From: an uncultured Lachnospiraceae bacterium
GTDB taxonomy: Bacteria > Bacillota > Clostridia > Lachnospirales > Lachnospiraceae
DNA length: 56,596 nt
Assembly: GCA_910588815.1 (NCBI GenBank)
Contig: CAJUQY010000015.1
Span: forward strand, 1 to 56,596
Direction: 5' to 3'
A program made the translations under genes and the position numbers. This document shows positions 1 through 8,595 of this stretch, piece by piece (within the stretch, counting starts at the first letter, position 1; every line of letters starts with the position of its first letter). The notes under the pieces are model-generated. The model saw only the letters and a list, made by a program, of their open reading frames with translations, was not told the origin of the DNA and searched no databases.

Positions 1-27
1 GTATTGACTCATTCATACTACCATAAT

Positions 28-55
28 GACGGGCGGCCCGCAAGAGCCGCCCGTC
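28..55. terminator. Hairpin downstream of the opp operon
   Basis: A perfect 10-bp stem (GACGGGCGGC at 28-37 with GCCGCCCGTC at 46-55) and an 8-nt loop lie just past the stop of the minus-strand substrate-binding protein gene. The T-run (56-65) follows the hairpin on the plus strand; on the minus strand the following sequence is only weakly T-rich. It may therefore serve a plus-strand gene outside the window as well as ending the opp operon. Confidence 0.6.
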
Positions 56-72
56 AGGTTTTTCAAAAAAGA

Positions 73-1776
73 TTACTCATTGATTTCCCAGGTCCATGTG
101 CACCAGTTCAGCTGCTCCGCGTCATCAAAATTCACGCCGGAGAGACGATCCTTGTTGTAAGCAGTTCTGTGATTCTCAGAATACAGATAGCATACGGGAG
201 AATCATCCAGCAGATGCTGCCATACACTTACGAAAGCTTCTGCTCTCTCATCCTGGTCAAGCACGGAGTTGGTCGCCGCAAACAGCTCGGTATAAGAGTA
301 GTCCATGATGCAGGGGAAGTTCTGGTTCGTTCCAAGGCCCAGCCATCCCAGAGGCTCGGTCGGATCAATGCCGCCCGCGGAACCGCACATACCGAGATCA
401 TATTCTCCCTTACGCATCATATCCATCAAGGTTGCAAAATCGTACTGGGTGATGTTGGTCTTTACACCGATCGCCTCCAGATCCTGCTGGATCAGGACGG
501 TGGACTGAATGCGGATCTCATTGCCGGTGGGTACGATCAGCTCCAGCGTATTGTTGAAGTCAAAGCCGTTATCCTCCAGCATCTTCTTTGCTTCCTCCGG
601 ATTGTAAACCGGCATATTCAGCTTGGATTCGTCCACGAAGGGATGCTCGTCACTGAACGGAGCATAGATGACAGAACCCTCACCGCCCAGAAGATTGTCT
701 ACGATTGACTGACGGTTGATTGCCATGTTCAGGGCAAACCGGCACTCGGCATTGGGAATCTTCTCGCTGGTGCAGTTGATGATCATCGCCTGATAAGCGT
801 AGTTGGTGGTGGCAACCGTCTCCAGGTTCGCCTCCTCCTGTGCCGCCGGCCAGTCGGACAGAGGCAGGGCCGCAATACCGCCGCCTGCGATCACATCCAC
901 TTCACCTGCCATCAAAACAGACAGAAGCTGGCTTCCCTCTACGACACGGATCACAAGACGGTCGATCTTAGGAGCTCCCAGGAAGTAATTCTCGTTCTTT
1001 ACCATCTCGATGCGCTCGCCGTCAATGGAGGTGTCATAGATGAAGGGGCCGGAACCGACCATGTTCTCCTTCCAGGGAGTCGCTTCATTCAACTCCTCCG
1101 GTGTGTACTGACTGTAAATGTGCTCCGGTATCACATAGAAATAACGGTTCATCATGTTCAGGAAATTGAGTTCGCTCATGGCTTCCTTGAAGCTGAGCTT
1201 GACGGTATAATCGTCGATCTTTTCCCATCCCAGATCTTCCTCGTTCTCCCAGGCGCCGCCTTCATTGGTACCTTTGACAAACTTCATCTGATCCCTCTTT
1301 ACTGAATTGAAAGCAGGATTGCAGTCCAGTCTGGCGCTGTAGATCACGTCGTCCGCCGTCACAGGCTCTCCATCGCTGAACTTTGCATCTTTGTTCAGAT
1401 GGATCGTCATGTAAGTATGGTCGTCGGAAATTTCATAACTCTCAGCCAGACGGGGAGAGACAGTGCCGTCTTTATGGGTGATCCAAAGGCGGTCATAGAG
1501 CTGGTCGGATACGACGTCCGTGTAGTTGCCGGAATCGAAATAAGGGCACCAGCTTGCCCATGCGTTGGTGATCGCAATGGTAGCAATCTTCTCTCCTCCG
1601 GAAGACTCAGAGCCTCCCGCTGCTTCTGTGTTCGCCTCTGTCTGCTGTCCGGTCTCGCCGGCCGCCTTGGTAACAGTGTCGGAAGACTTGGTGTCATCTC
1701 CGCCGCCACAGGCTGCCATGCCAAGAACCATGGCGCCTGCAAGCAGAGCTGCCAGAAAACGTGTTCTTTTTCTCAT
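73..1776 (-). CDS. ABC transporter substrate-binding lipoprotein, peptide/nickel family (OppA-like)
   Basis: Captures oligopeptides or a related solute outside the membrane and delivers it to the OppBC permease. About 567 residues, the usual size of SBP family 5. The N-terminus is a lipoprotein signal: Arg/Lys-rich start, hydrophobic stretch, lipobox LGMAAC with the lipidated Cys at residue 23, then a Gly/Ser/Thr/Glu-rich linker to about residue 60. The family-typical segment around LAESYEISDDHTYMTIHL is present. The start at 1776 is chosen because GGGAGGA lies just upstream and the signal peptide follows directly; a longer frame to 1809 has no such support. It is last of five co-directional genes (oppB-C-D-F-A), 53 bp after oppF. 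The substrate cannot be told from sequence; the neighbouring FCD regulator suggests a catabolic solute. Confidence 0.93.
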   Translation of the reverse strand: MRKRTRFLAALLAGAMVLGMAACGGGDDTKSSDTVTKAAGETGQQTEANTEAAGGSESSGGEKIATIAITNAWASWCPYFDSGNYTDVVSDQLYDRLWITHKDGTVSPRLAESYEISDDHTYMTIHLNKDAKFSDGEPVTADDVIYSARLDCNPAFNSVKRDQMKFVKGTNEGGAWENEEDLGWEKIDDYTVKLSFKEAMSELNFLNMMNRYFYVIPEHIYSQYTPEELNEATPWKENMVGSGPFIYDTSIDGERIEMVKNENYFLGAPKIDRLVIRVVEGSQLLSVLMAGEVDVIAGGGIAALPLSDWPAAQEEANLETVATTNYAYQAMIINCTSEKIPNAECRFALNMAINRQSIVDNLLGGEGSVIYAPFSDEHPFVDESKLNMPVYNPEEAKKMLEDNGFDFNNTLELIVPTGNEIRIQSTVLIQQDLEAIGVKTNITQYDFATLMDMMRKGEYDLGMCGSAGGIDPTEPLGWLGLGTNQNFPCIMDYSYTELFAATNSVLDQDERAEAFVSVWQHLLDDSPVCYLYSENHRTAYNKDRLSGVNFDDAEQLNWCTWTWEINE

Positions 1777-1829
1777 GTTGTTCCTCCCTGAAATATATAT
1801 TTGTATCAACCGGGGGATCCGGTAAATAC

Positions 1830-2801
1830 CTAGTCGTACAGATGGCAGGCCACCTGATGTCCGCCGCCCATATCCTTAAGGGCCGGAGCCTCCTCCTTGC
1901 ATTTCGCCATACAATTGGCGCACCTCGTATGGAACCTGCATCCGGCCGGAGGATTGTAGGGGCTCGGCAGGTCTCCCTCCAAAATCTGCGGCGCAGCCTT
2001 CTTCTCCGGATCGGGCAGAGGAATCGCCGAAAGCAGGGCCCTCGTATAAGGATGGAGCGGGTTCTTATAAAGCTCATCCTTGGAGGTAATCTCAACGATA
2101 CCGCCAAGATACATAACAGCCACCCTGTCGCTGATGTGCTTTACCACGGAAAGGTCGTGGGAAATAAACAGATACGTAAGTCCGAACCGCTCCTGGAGCT
2201 GATTCATCAGATTCAGAACCGAGGCCCGAACCGATACGTCAAGAGCGGATACCGGCTCGTCACAGACCACAAATTCCGGATTGGAAATCAGCGCTCTTGC
2301 GATTCCGACACGCTGCCTCTGTCCTCCGGAAAACTCATGGGGGTAACGCATCATATGCTGCTCGCCCATCCCGACGATCTCCAGCATCTCTCTTACCTTA
2401 TCCATCCGTTCGGCCGGCGTTCCCACCTGAAATACATCAAGGGGTGCCCGCACCAGCTCCAGGATATTCATCCTGGGATTTAAACAAGAATAGGGATCCT
2501 GAAAAATCATCTGCATCTTTTTTCTCATCTGGCGCATCTGCTCGTTGTTTAGTTTGCCGATGTCCTGGCCGTCAAACAGAATTTCACCGGCCGTAGCGGG
2601 CGTCAGGCGAAGTATCGTTCTTCCCAGGGTGGACTTCCCGCAGCCGGACTCGCCCACAAGACCCAAGGTTTCCCCCTTTTTGATCTTCAAACTCACGCCG
2701 TTCACGGCGCTGACATAAGTCGTCTTACTTTTAATAATGCTTTTGGAGGCAACGAAATGTTTTTTCAAATCCTTTACTTCAACCAAGGGAATTTCGCTCA
2801 T
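1830..2801 (-). CDS. oppF: Oligopeptide ABC transporter ATP-binding protein OppF
   Basis: One of two ATPases energising the peptide importer at the inner membrane face. 323 residues. Walker A is GESGCGKSTLG near residue 51, the ABC signature is FSGGQRQRVGIARAL, Walker B is FVVCDEPVSALDVSV, and the switch His is in LFISHDLSVV. The C-terminus carries the Opp/Dpp Cys cluster (PAGCRFHTRCANCMAKC), which in this family can hold an iron-sulfur cluster. Its start overlaps the oppD stop by ATGA, indicating translational coupling. OppF rather than OppD is assigned from its place after oppD and the LISNPEFVVCDEP form of Walker B; the two paralogues are otherwise similar. Confidence 0.93.
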   Translation of the reverse strand: MSEIPLVEVKDLKKHFVASKSIIKSKTTYVSAVNGVSLKIKKGETLGLVGESGCGKSTLGRTILRLTPATAGEILFDGQDIGKLNNEQMRQMRKKMQMIFQDPYSCLNPRMNILELVRAPLDVFQVGTPAERMDKVREMLEIVGMGEQHMMRYPHEFSGGQRQRVGIARALISNPEFVVCDEPVSALDVSVRASVLNLMNQLQERFGLTYLFISHDLSVVKHISDRVAVMYLGGIVEITSKDELYKNPLHPYTRALLSAIPLPDPEKKAAPQILEGDLPSPYNPPAGCRFHTRCANCMAKCKEEAPALKDMGGGHQVACHLYD

Positions 2802-3799
2802 GCTTCGTTCTCCTCCTTTCTATCCTCTTTGCCGTAATTCCAGCATCTCACCTGACAGCCTCCATACTGGAGAAGCGCCGGTTCCTCTGTCTTGCACTGC
2901 TCCGTGGCATGGGGACAGCGGGGCCAGAATTTACAGCCCGCCGGCATATTATACTGGTTCGGCACAGTCCCTTCAATGGTAAACAGCTCGTCAACCTTTT
3001 CGTCCAGTCTCGGAATAGACTTTAAAAGGCCCACTGTGTAAGGATGCTTCGGGTTGCGGAACACTTCCTTCGCCCGGCCATACTCCACCACACGTCCGGC
3101 ATACATGATCATGATCGCGTCGGCCATGGATGCCACGACCCCCATATCGTGGGTGATCAGCATAATAGCGGCGCCTGTCTCATCCTTCAGTTCTCTCATC
3201 AGCTTGAGGATCTGAGCCTGGATCGTCACATCCAGCGCCGTCGTCGGCTCGTCGGCAATCAGAAGCTTCGGACTGCACATAAGGGCCATGGCGATCATCA
3301 CCCTCTGCTTCATACCGCCGGAAAGCTGATGCGGGTATTCTTTCAGACGCTTTTCCGGGGAAGGGATCCCCACTTTTATCATCATCTCCAGGGCCAGCTT
3401 CCTGGCCTCCTCCTTCGACACGTCCCTGTGGGCCCGCACCGTCTCCATCAATTGTTTTTCAATGGTCATGACCGGATTCAGGGAAGTCATCGGATCCTGG
3501 AAGATCATGGCAATATCCTTACCGCGGATTTTGCACATCTCCTTTTTCGGAAGCCCCACCAGGTTGCGGCCTTCAAAATTGATCTCGCTTCCTCCTTCAA
3601 TTTTCGCATAGTGAATCAGGAGGTTCAAAATCGAAAGGGAGGTCACGCTTTTTCCGCAGCCGGATTCCCCCACAATTCCGAGGATCTCCCCCGGCGCGAT
3701 CTGGAAATCCACGCCGTCAACTGCCGGCACAACGCCCTTTCTTGTATAAAAATGAGTTCTCAAATTCTTAACTTCCAATAACGGCTTCTGTTCCTGCAT
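2798..3799 (-). CDS. oppD: Oligopeptide ABC transporter ATP-binding protein OppD
   Basis: Second ATPase of the peptide importer. 333 residues with Walker A GESGCGKSVTS near residue 42, signature LSGGMKQRVMIAMAL, Walker B LLIADEPTTALDVTI and switch MLITHDMGVV. Vx(S)LSILNLL after Walker A and the IDEPTTALDVT-type Walker B are typical of OppD/DppD. The C-terminal oligopeptide-transporter extension with Cys residues (PAGCKFWPRCPHATEQC) is complete. The stop overlaps the oppF start and the gene begins 12 bp after oppC, so it is part of the operon. Confidence 0.93.
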   Translation of the reverse strand: MQEQKPLLEVKNLRTHFYTRKGVVPAVDGVDFQIAPGEILGIVGESGCGKSVTSLSILNLLIHYAKIEGGSEINFEGRNLVGLPKKEMCKIRGKDIAMIFQDPMTSLNPVMTIEKQLMETVRAHRDVSKEEARKLALEMMIKVGIPSPEKRLKEYPHQLSGGMKQRVMIAMALMCSPKLLIADEPTTALDVTIQAQILKLMRELKDETGAAIMLITHDMGVVASMADAIMIMYAGRVVEYGRAKEVFRNPKHPYTVGLLKSIPRLDEKVDELFTIEGTVPNQYNMPAGCKFWPRCPHATEQCKTEEPALLQYGGCQVRCWNYGKEDRKEENEA

Positions 3800-3811
3800 G
3801 GCTCTCTCCTC

Positions 3812-4693
3812 CTATATCTTCATCTTCGGGTCCAGTGCGTCACGAAGACCGTCGCCAAAGAAGTTAATGCTAAGGACAGTGATCACCAGACAAAGTCCCG
3901 GCGGAATCCAGGTCCAGGGCTGCTTGGACAGCACCACGATGGACTGGGCGTCATACATCAGATTGCCCCAGGAAGCCGTAGGCGGCTGCACACCCATGCC
4001 CAGGAAGCTCAAAGATGCCTCCATCAAAATGGATGACGCGGTACGGAAGGTCATCGTAATCAGGCAGGGGGCAAAGGAATTGGGGAGAATGTATTTGGTG
4101 ATAATCTTCCAGTTTTTCGTCCCGATGGCCTTCGCCGACTCCACATATTCCTTCTCACGAACCGAAAGCACCCGGCTGTGGATCAGCCTCGCAAACTGAG
4201 TCCATCCAAGAATGCCAAGCACTACTGTAATGGAGATCACGGAAGGCCCCATAACAGCTACCAGCACCAAAATCAGCATCATGGACGGGAAAGACATGAA
4301 AATATCTGCCAGACGCATGATAACCGTCTCCACCCACCCTCTGTAATAGCCGGCCAGAAGCCCCAGAGGGATTCCAATCGCCATGGAAACAATTGTTGAC
4401 AAAATGCCCACAACCAGAGAGATCCGACCGCCGTATACGAGACGCGCGAAAATATCCCGGCCCGTCCTGTCGGTCCCCAGCCAATGCGCCGCACTGGGCT
4501 TCTGGTTAAAACCGCCCTGGGCATGGGACGTATAAGGATCCAGTTTAAGAAGCGGCGGAAGCACAATGACCAATATGATCAGCAGAATGATCATCCCAAG
4601 CCCGACAACAGCCAGCTTATGGGATAAAAACCGTTCCAGGACATCGTGCATATAGGAACTTTTCTTGTTTTTCTTTTCGTTTTTATTACCCAT
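3812..4693 (-). CDS. oppC: Oligopeptide ABC transporter permease OppC
   Basis: Membrane permease subunit of the peptide importer, paired with OppB. 293 residues. A charged Lys/Asn-rich N-terminus is followed by one membrane segment (about 28-49), the OppC-type periplasmic stretch with HWLGTDRTGRDIFARL, then about five more membrane segments. The EAA-loop region (EYVESAKAIGTKNWKIITKYILPN) contacts the ATPases. Expected family length and motifs, no disruption. It lies 17 bp after oppB. Confidence 0.94.
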   Translation of the reverse strand: MGNKNEKKNKKSSYMHDVLERFLSHKLAVVGLGMIILLIILVIVLPPLLKLDPYTSHAQGGFNQKPSAAHWLGTDRTGRDIFARLVYGGRISLVVGILSTIVSMAIGIPLGLLAGYYRGWVETVIMRLADIFMSFPSMMLILVLVAVMGPSVISITVVLGILGWTQFARLIHSRVLSVREKEYVESAKAIGTKNWKIITKYILPNSFAPCLITMTFRTASSILMEASLSFLGMGVQPPTASWGNLMYDAQSIVVLSKQPWTWIPPGLCLVITVLSINFFGDGLRDALDPKMKI

Positions 4694-4710
4694 CTGTATC
4701 TCCTCCTGTC

Positions 4711-5667
4711 TTATTTATAGCTGATCCTCGGATCCAGCAGACCATAAACCAAGTCTGTGATCAGATTCCCGATCAAAACAACGATTGCTATAAATACGGT
4801 AATTCCCATGATACAGGGGTAATCTCTGGCATGAATGGACTGTACCATCAGCGTACCGATCCCCGGCCACCCGAAAATCTGCTCCGTCACCACGGCGCCG
4901 CCTACAATGAAAGGCAGGTTCATGCCGATGGTCGTCACCACTGGAATCAGAGCATTTCTAAGCCCATGGCGAATCACGATACGCCTCTCCTTCAGGCCCT
5001 TCTCCCGCGCAGTCCTTATGTAATCTTCCTGAAGAACCTCCAACATACTGCCGCGGACCTGGCGGATCAGATTCCCAATCTGCTGGAAAGCAAGAACCGC
5101 CACCGGCAGGATCATATGGCGAACCAGATCCCCAAAAGATTTAGAACTGGCCGTGGTGTACATGCCGCTGACCGGCAGAACCTTTAAACTCACCCCGAAA
5201 ATGTAAACCAACAAAAGGCCCACGAAGAAATTCGGCGCCGCCGCCGCCAGAAATGAAATCCCGGAAGAAACATAGTCCCACAGAGAATACGGCTTCACCG
5301 CCGCGGCTACCCCCATGGGGATAGCCAGAAGCACCGATATCACAACAGAGGTGATCGTAATCAGCAGGGTCGGCCCCATCCTGGACAAAATCATCCCCAG
5401 CACGGGCTCGGCAGTCCTGTAGGAGACACCGAAATTCCCCTGCAGCATCCTGACAAACCAGTGAAAATATTGGATAATAACCGGCTGATCCAAACCGTAG
5501 CTGTGCTCCAGCCTTGCAATATCCTCCGCACTCAGCTGCGCGGGCCCCACGATCATATCAATGGGATCGCCGGGCGCCATGTTCGACAGAAAATAGGCCA
5601 GAATCGTGATACCGATGAAGGTCGGTATGATAATCAAGATTCGTTTCCCCACATACTTCAGTTTCAT
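4711..5667 (-). CDS. oppB: Oligopeptide ABC transporter permease OppB
   Basis: First gene of the importer operon. 318 residues. The membrane segment at about 8-30 (ILIIIPTFIGITILAYFL) is followed by MAPGDPIDMIVGPA, the OppB signature, then five further membrane segments and an EAA loop (DYIRTAREKGLKERRIVIRHGLRNALIP). The start at 5667 is preceded by AAGGAGG at good spacing, and MKLKYVGKR is the usual N-terminus; a frame extending to 5697 adds an unlikely Cys/Arg stretch. A consensus promoter sits about 255 bp upstream (5922-5950), giving a long leader. Confidence 0.94.
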   Translation of the reverse strand: MKLKYVGKRILIIIPTFIGITILAYFLSNMAPGDPIDMIVGPAQLSAEDIARLEHSYGLDQPVIIQYFHWFVRMLQGNFGVSYRTAEPVLGMILSRMGPTLLITITSVVISVLLAIPMGVAAAVKPYSLWDYVSSGISFLAAAAPNFFVGLLLVYIFGVSLKVLPVSGMYTTASSKSFGDLVRHMILPVAVLAFQQIGNLIRQVRGSMLEVLQEDYIRTAREKGLKERRIVIRHGLRNALIPVVTTIGMNLPFIVGGAVVTEQIFGWPGIGTLMVQSIHARDYPCIMGITVFIAIVVLIGNLITDLVYGLLDPRISYK

Positions 5668-5921
5668 AGGCTTCCTCCTTGAGCAACATTTTACCATGAA
5701 TTTTGAGTCAGACAGGCAGAACGCTTTATATTATGCTTATACAGAAAAAAAAATTGAATGAACTAAAAAAACGGCGCCGGACTTAAAACAGGCAGTCATC
5801 AGCGTCGCTTATCCCTCTGTGAAAAAAGATAAAGAATAAACCGTAGATTTCCACTATTCCGTCAAATCCTCTAACGTCTCTCACCTTTACTCAATAACGT
5901 TCTGTCAAATTCACTAATCAT

Positions 5922-5950
5922 ATTATAGCAAAGCTCCTGATTGAAGTCAA
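5922..5950 (-). promoter_or_regulatory. Sigma-A-type promoter for the opp operon
   Basis: On the minus strand TTGACT and TATAAT are separated by exactly 17 nt. Transcription would start near 5915, leaving about 250 nt of leader before oppB. The leader contains a short GC palindrome followed by seven Ts (around 5769-5784), but I could not see a convincing stem-loop or riboswitch in it. Together with the gntR promoter this accounts for the 444-bp gene-free stretch between 5668 and 6111. Confidence 0.75.
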
Positions 5951-6015
5951 GCATCTTCCTCCATCAAAATATTTTGTTCAATATAATCAAAAGAAATGCC
6001 GGATTTTTTGTTTCA

Positions 6016-6044
6016 TTGACAAACCAGACACTTTCGTTTATACT
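6016..6044 (+). promoter_or_regulatory. Sigma-A-type promoter for the GntR regulator
   Basis: TTGACA and TATACT with 17-nt spacing, about 70 bp before the regulator start. It is back to back with the opp promoter; about 65 bp separate the two -35 boxes. That arrangement suits an autoregulating local regulator that also controls the opp operon. Confidence 0.75.
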
Positions 6045-6111
6045 GAAATATAGTTTGGCTTTTTCTTAAAAGCTTTTCAAACATAATATCAGCTTTTGCA
6101 GGGAGACAGCA

Positions 6112-6738
6112 ATGAACGCAAATAACAGCAGCTTAAAGGACCAAATTTACGACTCCATCTACAATGACATTTTGCTCGGCATTTATCCCCCGGATCACGT
6201 ATTCAATGAAAAAGGGCTGATGGAAAGGTTCAATGTCAGCCGTGCGCCTATCCGCGAGGCATTGGTGGAGCTTTGCGGAGAAAGGATCCTGTACAGTATC
6301 CCCTATTATGGCTACAAGATTACTCCTCTCACCGAGGAAGACGTCACAAACACGAAATCTTACCGCTGCATTTTGGAATGCGGTTTTATGACGGAGAACT
6401 GGAGGATGTTCACGCCGGAAGCCATGAAGGATCTGGAAGCCGCCAATCAAAAGGATGTTGAGCGAAAAGAAAAAACAGATGCGATCACCCACTGGAATGA
6501 CAATATCCGGTTCCATCTGGCTTTTTTTGAGCTTTACGGCAACCAGTATGCCTATCAGCTTCTCCGATCTGCCATGACACTCCAAACCAGAGCTTATGCC
6601 CAGACCCGCTGGGCGGAATATCACTCCAGACAGTTCCACGAAATCCCTGCTTTTCACGGTTCCATTCTGGAAGCCATCCGTCAGGATAATCCAGATCTGG
6701 CCACGAATCTGTTGAAAGCAGATATCATTAGTATCTGA
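6112..6738 (+). CDS. GntR-family transcriptional regulator, FadR/FCD subfamily
   Basis: DNA-binding regulator, probably ligand-responsive and probably acting on the divergent opp operon. 208 residues. The winged helix-turn-helix covers about residues 7-72, with the recognition region FNVSRAPIREALVEL at 40-54 typical of GntR. The rest matches an all-helical FCD domain, with candidate metal ligands in NDNIRFHLAFFEL and AFHGSILEAI. FCD domains usually end with a helix containing LxxHI; here it reads LLKADIISI and the protein stops, so the last metal-ligand His appears to be lost and the C-terminus is a little short. GGGAGA precedes the ATG. Confidence 0.88.
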   Translation: MNANNSSLKDQIYDSIYNDILLGIYPPDHVFNEKGLMERFNVSRAPIREALVELCGERILYSIPYYGYKITPLTEEDVTNTKSYRCILECGFMTENWRMFTPEAMKDLEAANQKDVERKEKTDAITHWNDNIRFHLAFFELYGNQYAYQLLRSAMTLQTRAYAQTRWAEYHSRQFHEIPAFHGSILEAIRQDNPDLATNLLKADIISI

Positions 6739-6747
6739 TCGCCGGAA

Positions 6748-6824
6748 GGAGGCGCCCCCAATTTCCATTGCAGACATGACCGAAAACACGTCAACTGTCT
6801 GCTCGCGGAAATTGGGGCGCCTCC
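6748..6824. repeat. Long inverted repeat after the GntR gene
   Basis: GGAGGCGCCCCCAATTTCC (6748-6766) is complementary, with one extra C, to GGAAATTGGGGCGCCTCC (6807-6824), leaving a loop of about 40 nt. It begins about 10 bp after the regulator stop. As RNA it would be a very stable 18-bp hairpin, but no T-run follows, and the following hairpin at 6838-6873 looks like the actual terminator. Confidence 0.6.
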
Positions 6825-6837
6825 CTCCTTTACCCCC

Positions 6838-6873
6838 AAAAATCCCCCGCGGCATTTGCCGCAGGGGATTTTT
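6838..6873. terminator. Bidirectional intrinsic terminator between gntR and hydA
   Basis: AAAAATCCCC(C)GCGGC and GCCGC(A)GGGGATTTTT form a GC stem with a tight loop, flanked by A-run and T-run so that it works in both directions. It sits between two convergent genes. Confidence 0.85.
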
Positions 6874-6886
6874 ATTTCACAATTCT

Positions 6887-8584
6887 TCAGGAAGAACAGA
6901 AGGTTTCGTTGTGAAGCAGCTTATGCTCTTTCCCTTTCAGGAAGCCGTCGTACAAAGAGGTGATCATCGGATTCTCATCGCATTTCTTGATCACAGAATT
7001 ATTGTCGGCCCGGTAAATGCCCTCAGCCCTGGCTCCCTTATCCTTGAGTCCCGAAAGCCTGGGCTGTCCGCCGCCCATGACGCAGCCGCGCCGGCACGCC
7101 ATCACTTCGATCAGATGAAATTCCTTCTCTCCGCTCTTTACCTGCTCCATAACGGTTCTGGCATTGGCCAGTCCGCTGACTACGCAGATCTTCACATCCA
7201 TCCCGTCATAAGGAATGGAAAACTCTTTGATAAACCCATCCTGGCGCACGCCGCAGTCGGCAATGCTCTCCATGGTCGCCTTGCTGTGATCCGGAGCAAG
7301 CCTTCTGATCACTGCCTCGGTCACGCCGCCGGTCACGCCGAAGATCACGCCGCCGCCGGAGCCAAAACCGAAAGGAATGTCGGAAGACTCTGCCTCCAGA
7401 TTCGCAAAATCAATGCCGGTGGTCCGGATCATCTTGATTAACTCAGTGGTCGTGATCACATAATCCGTGTCAATCTCGCCCTCCGTATAGCTGTTGGCCC
7501 GTTTTGCTTCCATCTTCTTTGCCGTACAGGGCATAAAGGAAACCATGACGGTCTTCTTGCCGCCGCTTCTTTCCGGATCCCGGAAATACTCCTTCACTAC
7601 TGCGGAGAGCATTCCCTGAGGGGAACGGCAGGTAGACACATTCTCGGAAAATTCCGGGAACTGGTCGCCCACAAATTTCACCCATGCCGGACAGCAGGAG
7701 GTGAGAAGGGGCAGCTTGCCGCCGTTTTTCACTCTCTCCAAAAATTCCGCCGACTCTTCCATAATGGTAAGGTCTGCGCTGAAGGTGGTATCATAAACCT
7801 CGTCAAAGCCCATCCGGTGAAGGACGTTGACAATCTTGCCCATAACGCTCTCACCTTTGGCAAGGCCAAAGGCATCTCCCACAGCCACCCGGACGGCCGG
7901 AGCCACCTGAGCCACTACCCGCACACCCGGATCTGCCAGAGCCGCCCAGACATCTTCCTGGTTATCCCGGATACTGATGGCGCCGGTCGGACAGAATACC
8001 CGGCACTGTCCGCAGTTTACGCAGTCCGTGGTGGAAATTTCCCGGTCAAAGGCCGGCATGACCATGGCTTCAGAACCGCGATGGGCGAAGCCCAGAGCTC
8101 CGACTCCCTGCAGCTCACTACAGACTCTCACACAGTTGCCGCACAAAATACATTTATTGGGATCACGAATGATGGAAGGCGAACTGAAATCCAGCGGACG
8201 CTCTTCTCTGTAATTCTGGAAACGGACTTCATTTACGCCAAAGCGGTGAGCTAACGCCAGCAGATTGCAGTTGTCGCTCTTGACACAGGTCGTACAGTCC
8301 CTGCAGTGAGCCGCCAGTAGAAGCTCAATGATCATCTTCCTGTATTTTTTCAGCTTTGCGGTATTGGTATAGATCACCATCCCGTCTCTCGGCTCTTCGG
8401 AACATGACGCAAAAGTCCTTCCCCTGTCATCCTCCACCGTACACAGGCGGCAGGCGCCAAAGGTGGAAAGCTCAGAATGATAGCAAAGGGTCGGAACATC
8501 AATGCCCGCTTTCCGGATAATAGTCAGGACATTCTTTTCATCGGTAAATTCTACTTTTCTGCCGTCAATTGTAATTGTACCCAT
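6887..8584 (-). CDS. hydA: [FeFe]-hydrogenase catalytic subunit HydA of an NADH-dependent/bifurcating complex
   Basis: Catalytic subunit that interconverts protons and H2; with HydB and HydC it forms a soluble complex that couples NADH (and ferredoxin) to H2. 565 residues. Order of clusters: [2Fe-2S] with C34, C45, C48, C61; His-type [4Fe-4S] with H93, C97, C100, C106; two [4Fe-4S] with C145-C155 and C188-C198. H-cluster motifs are intact: L1 TSCCPAWV (295-302), L2 MPCTAKKME (351-359), L3 EVMACRRGCVMGGGQP (493-508). Last gene of hydC-hydB-hydA, 11 bp after hydB. H-cluster maturases (HydE, F, G) are not in the window. Bifurcation itself is inferred from the trimeric arrangement. Confidence 0.95.
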   Translation of the reverse strand: MGTITIDGRKVEFTDEKNVLTIIRKAGIDVPTLCYHSELSTFGACRLCTVEDDRGRTFASCSEEPRDGMVIYTNTAKLKKYRKMIIELLLAAHCRDCTTCVKSDNCNLLALAHRFGVNEVRFQNYREERPLDFSSPSIIRDPNKCILCGNCVRVCSELQGVGALGFAHRGSEAMVMPAFDREISTTDCVNCGQCRVFCPTGAISIRDNQEDVWAALADPGVRVVAQVAPAVRVAVGDAFGLAKGESVMGKIVNVLHRMGFDEVYDTTFSADLTIMEESAEFLERVKNGGKLPLLTSCCPAWVKFVGDQFPEFSENVSTCRSPQGMLSAVVKEYFRDPERSGGKKTVMVSFMPCTAKKMEAKRANSYTEGEIDTDYVITTTELIKMIRTTGIDFANLEAESSDIPFGFGSGGGVIFGVTGGVTEAVIRRLAPDHSKATMESIADCGVRQDGFIKEFSIPYDGMDVKICVVSGLANARTVMEQVKSGEKEFHLIEVMACRRGCVMGGGQPRLSGLKDKGARAEGIYRADNNSVIKKCDENPMITSLYDGFLKGKEHKLLHNETFCSS

Positions 8585-8595
8585 ATCTGTCCCCC

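Noticed and set aside
1407..1742. Antisense and other-frame ORFs over 100 codons throughout (for example here and in carB)
   Set aside because: They overlap well-supported genes, lack ribosome binding sites and show Arg/Ser/Pro-rich shadow composition.
5760..5790. Attenuator in the opp leader (GC palindrome followed by Ts)
   Set aside because: The dyad CGGCGCCG has no loop and no longer stem could be built, so a regulatory terminator is not supported.
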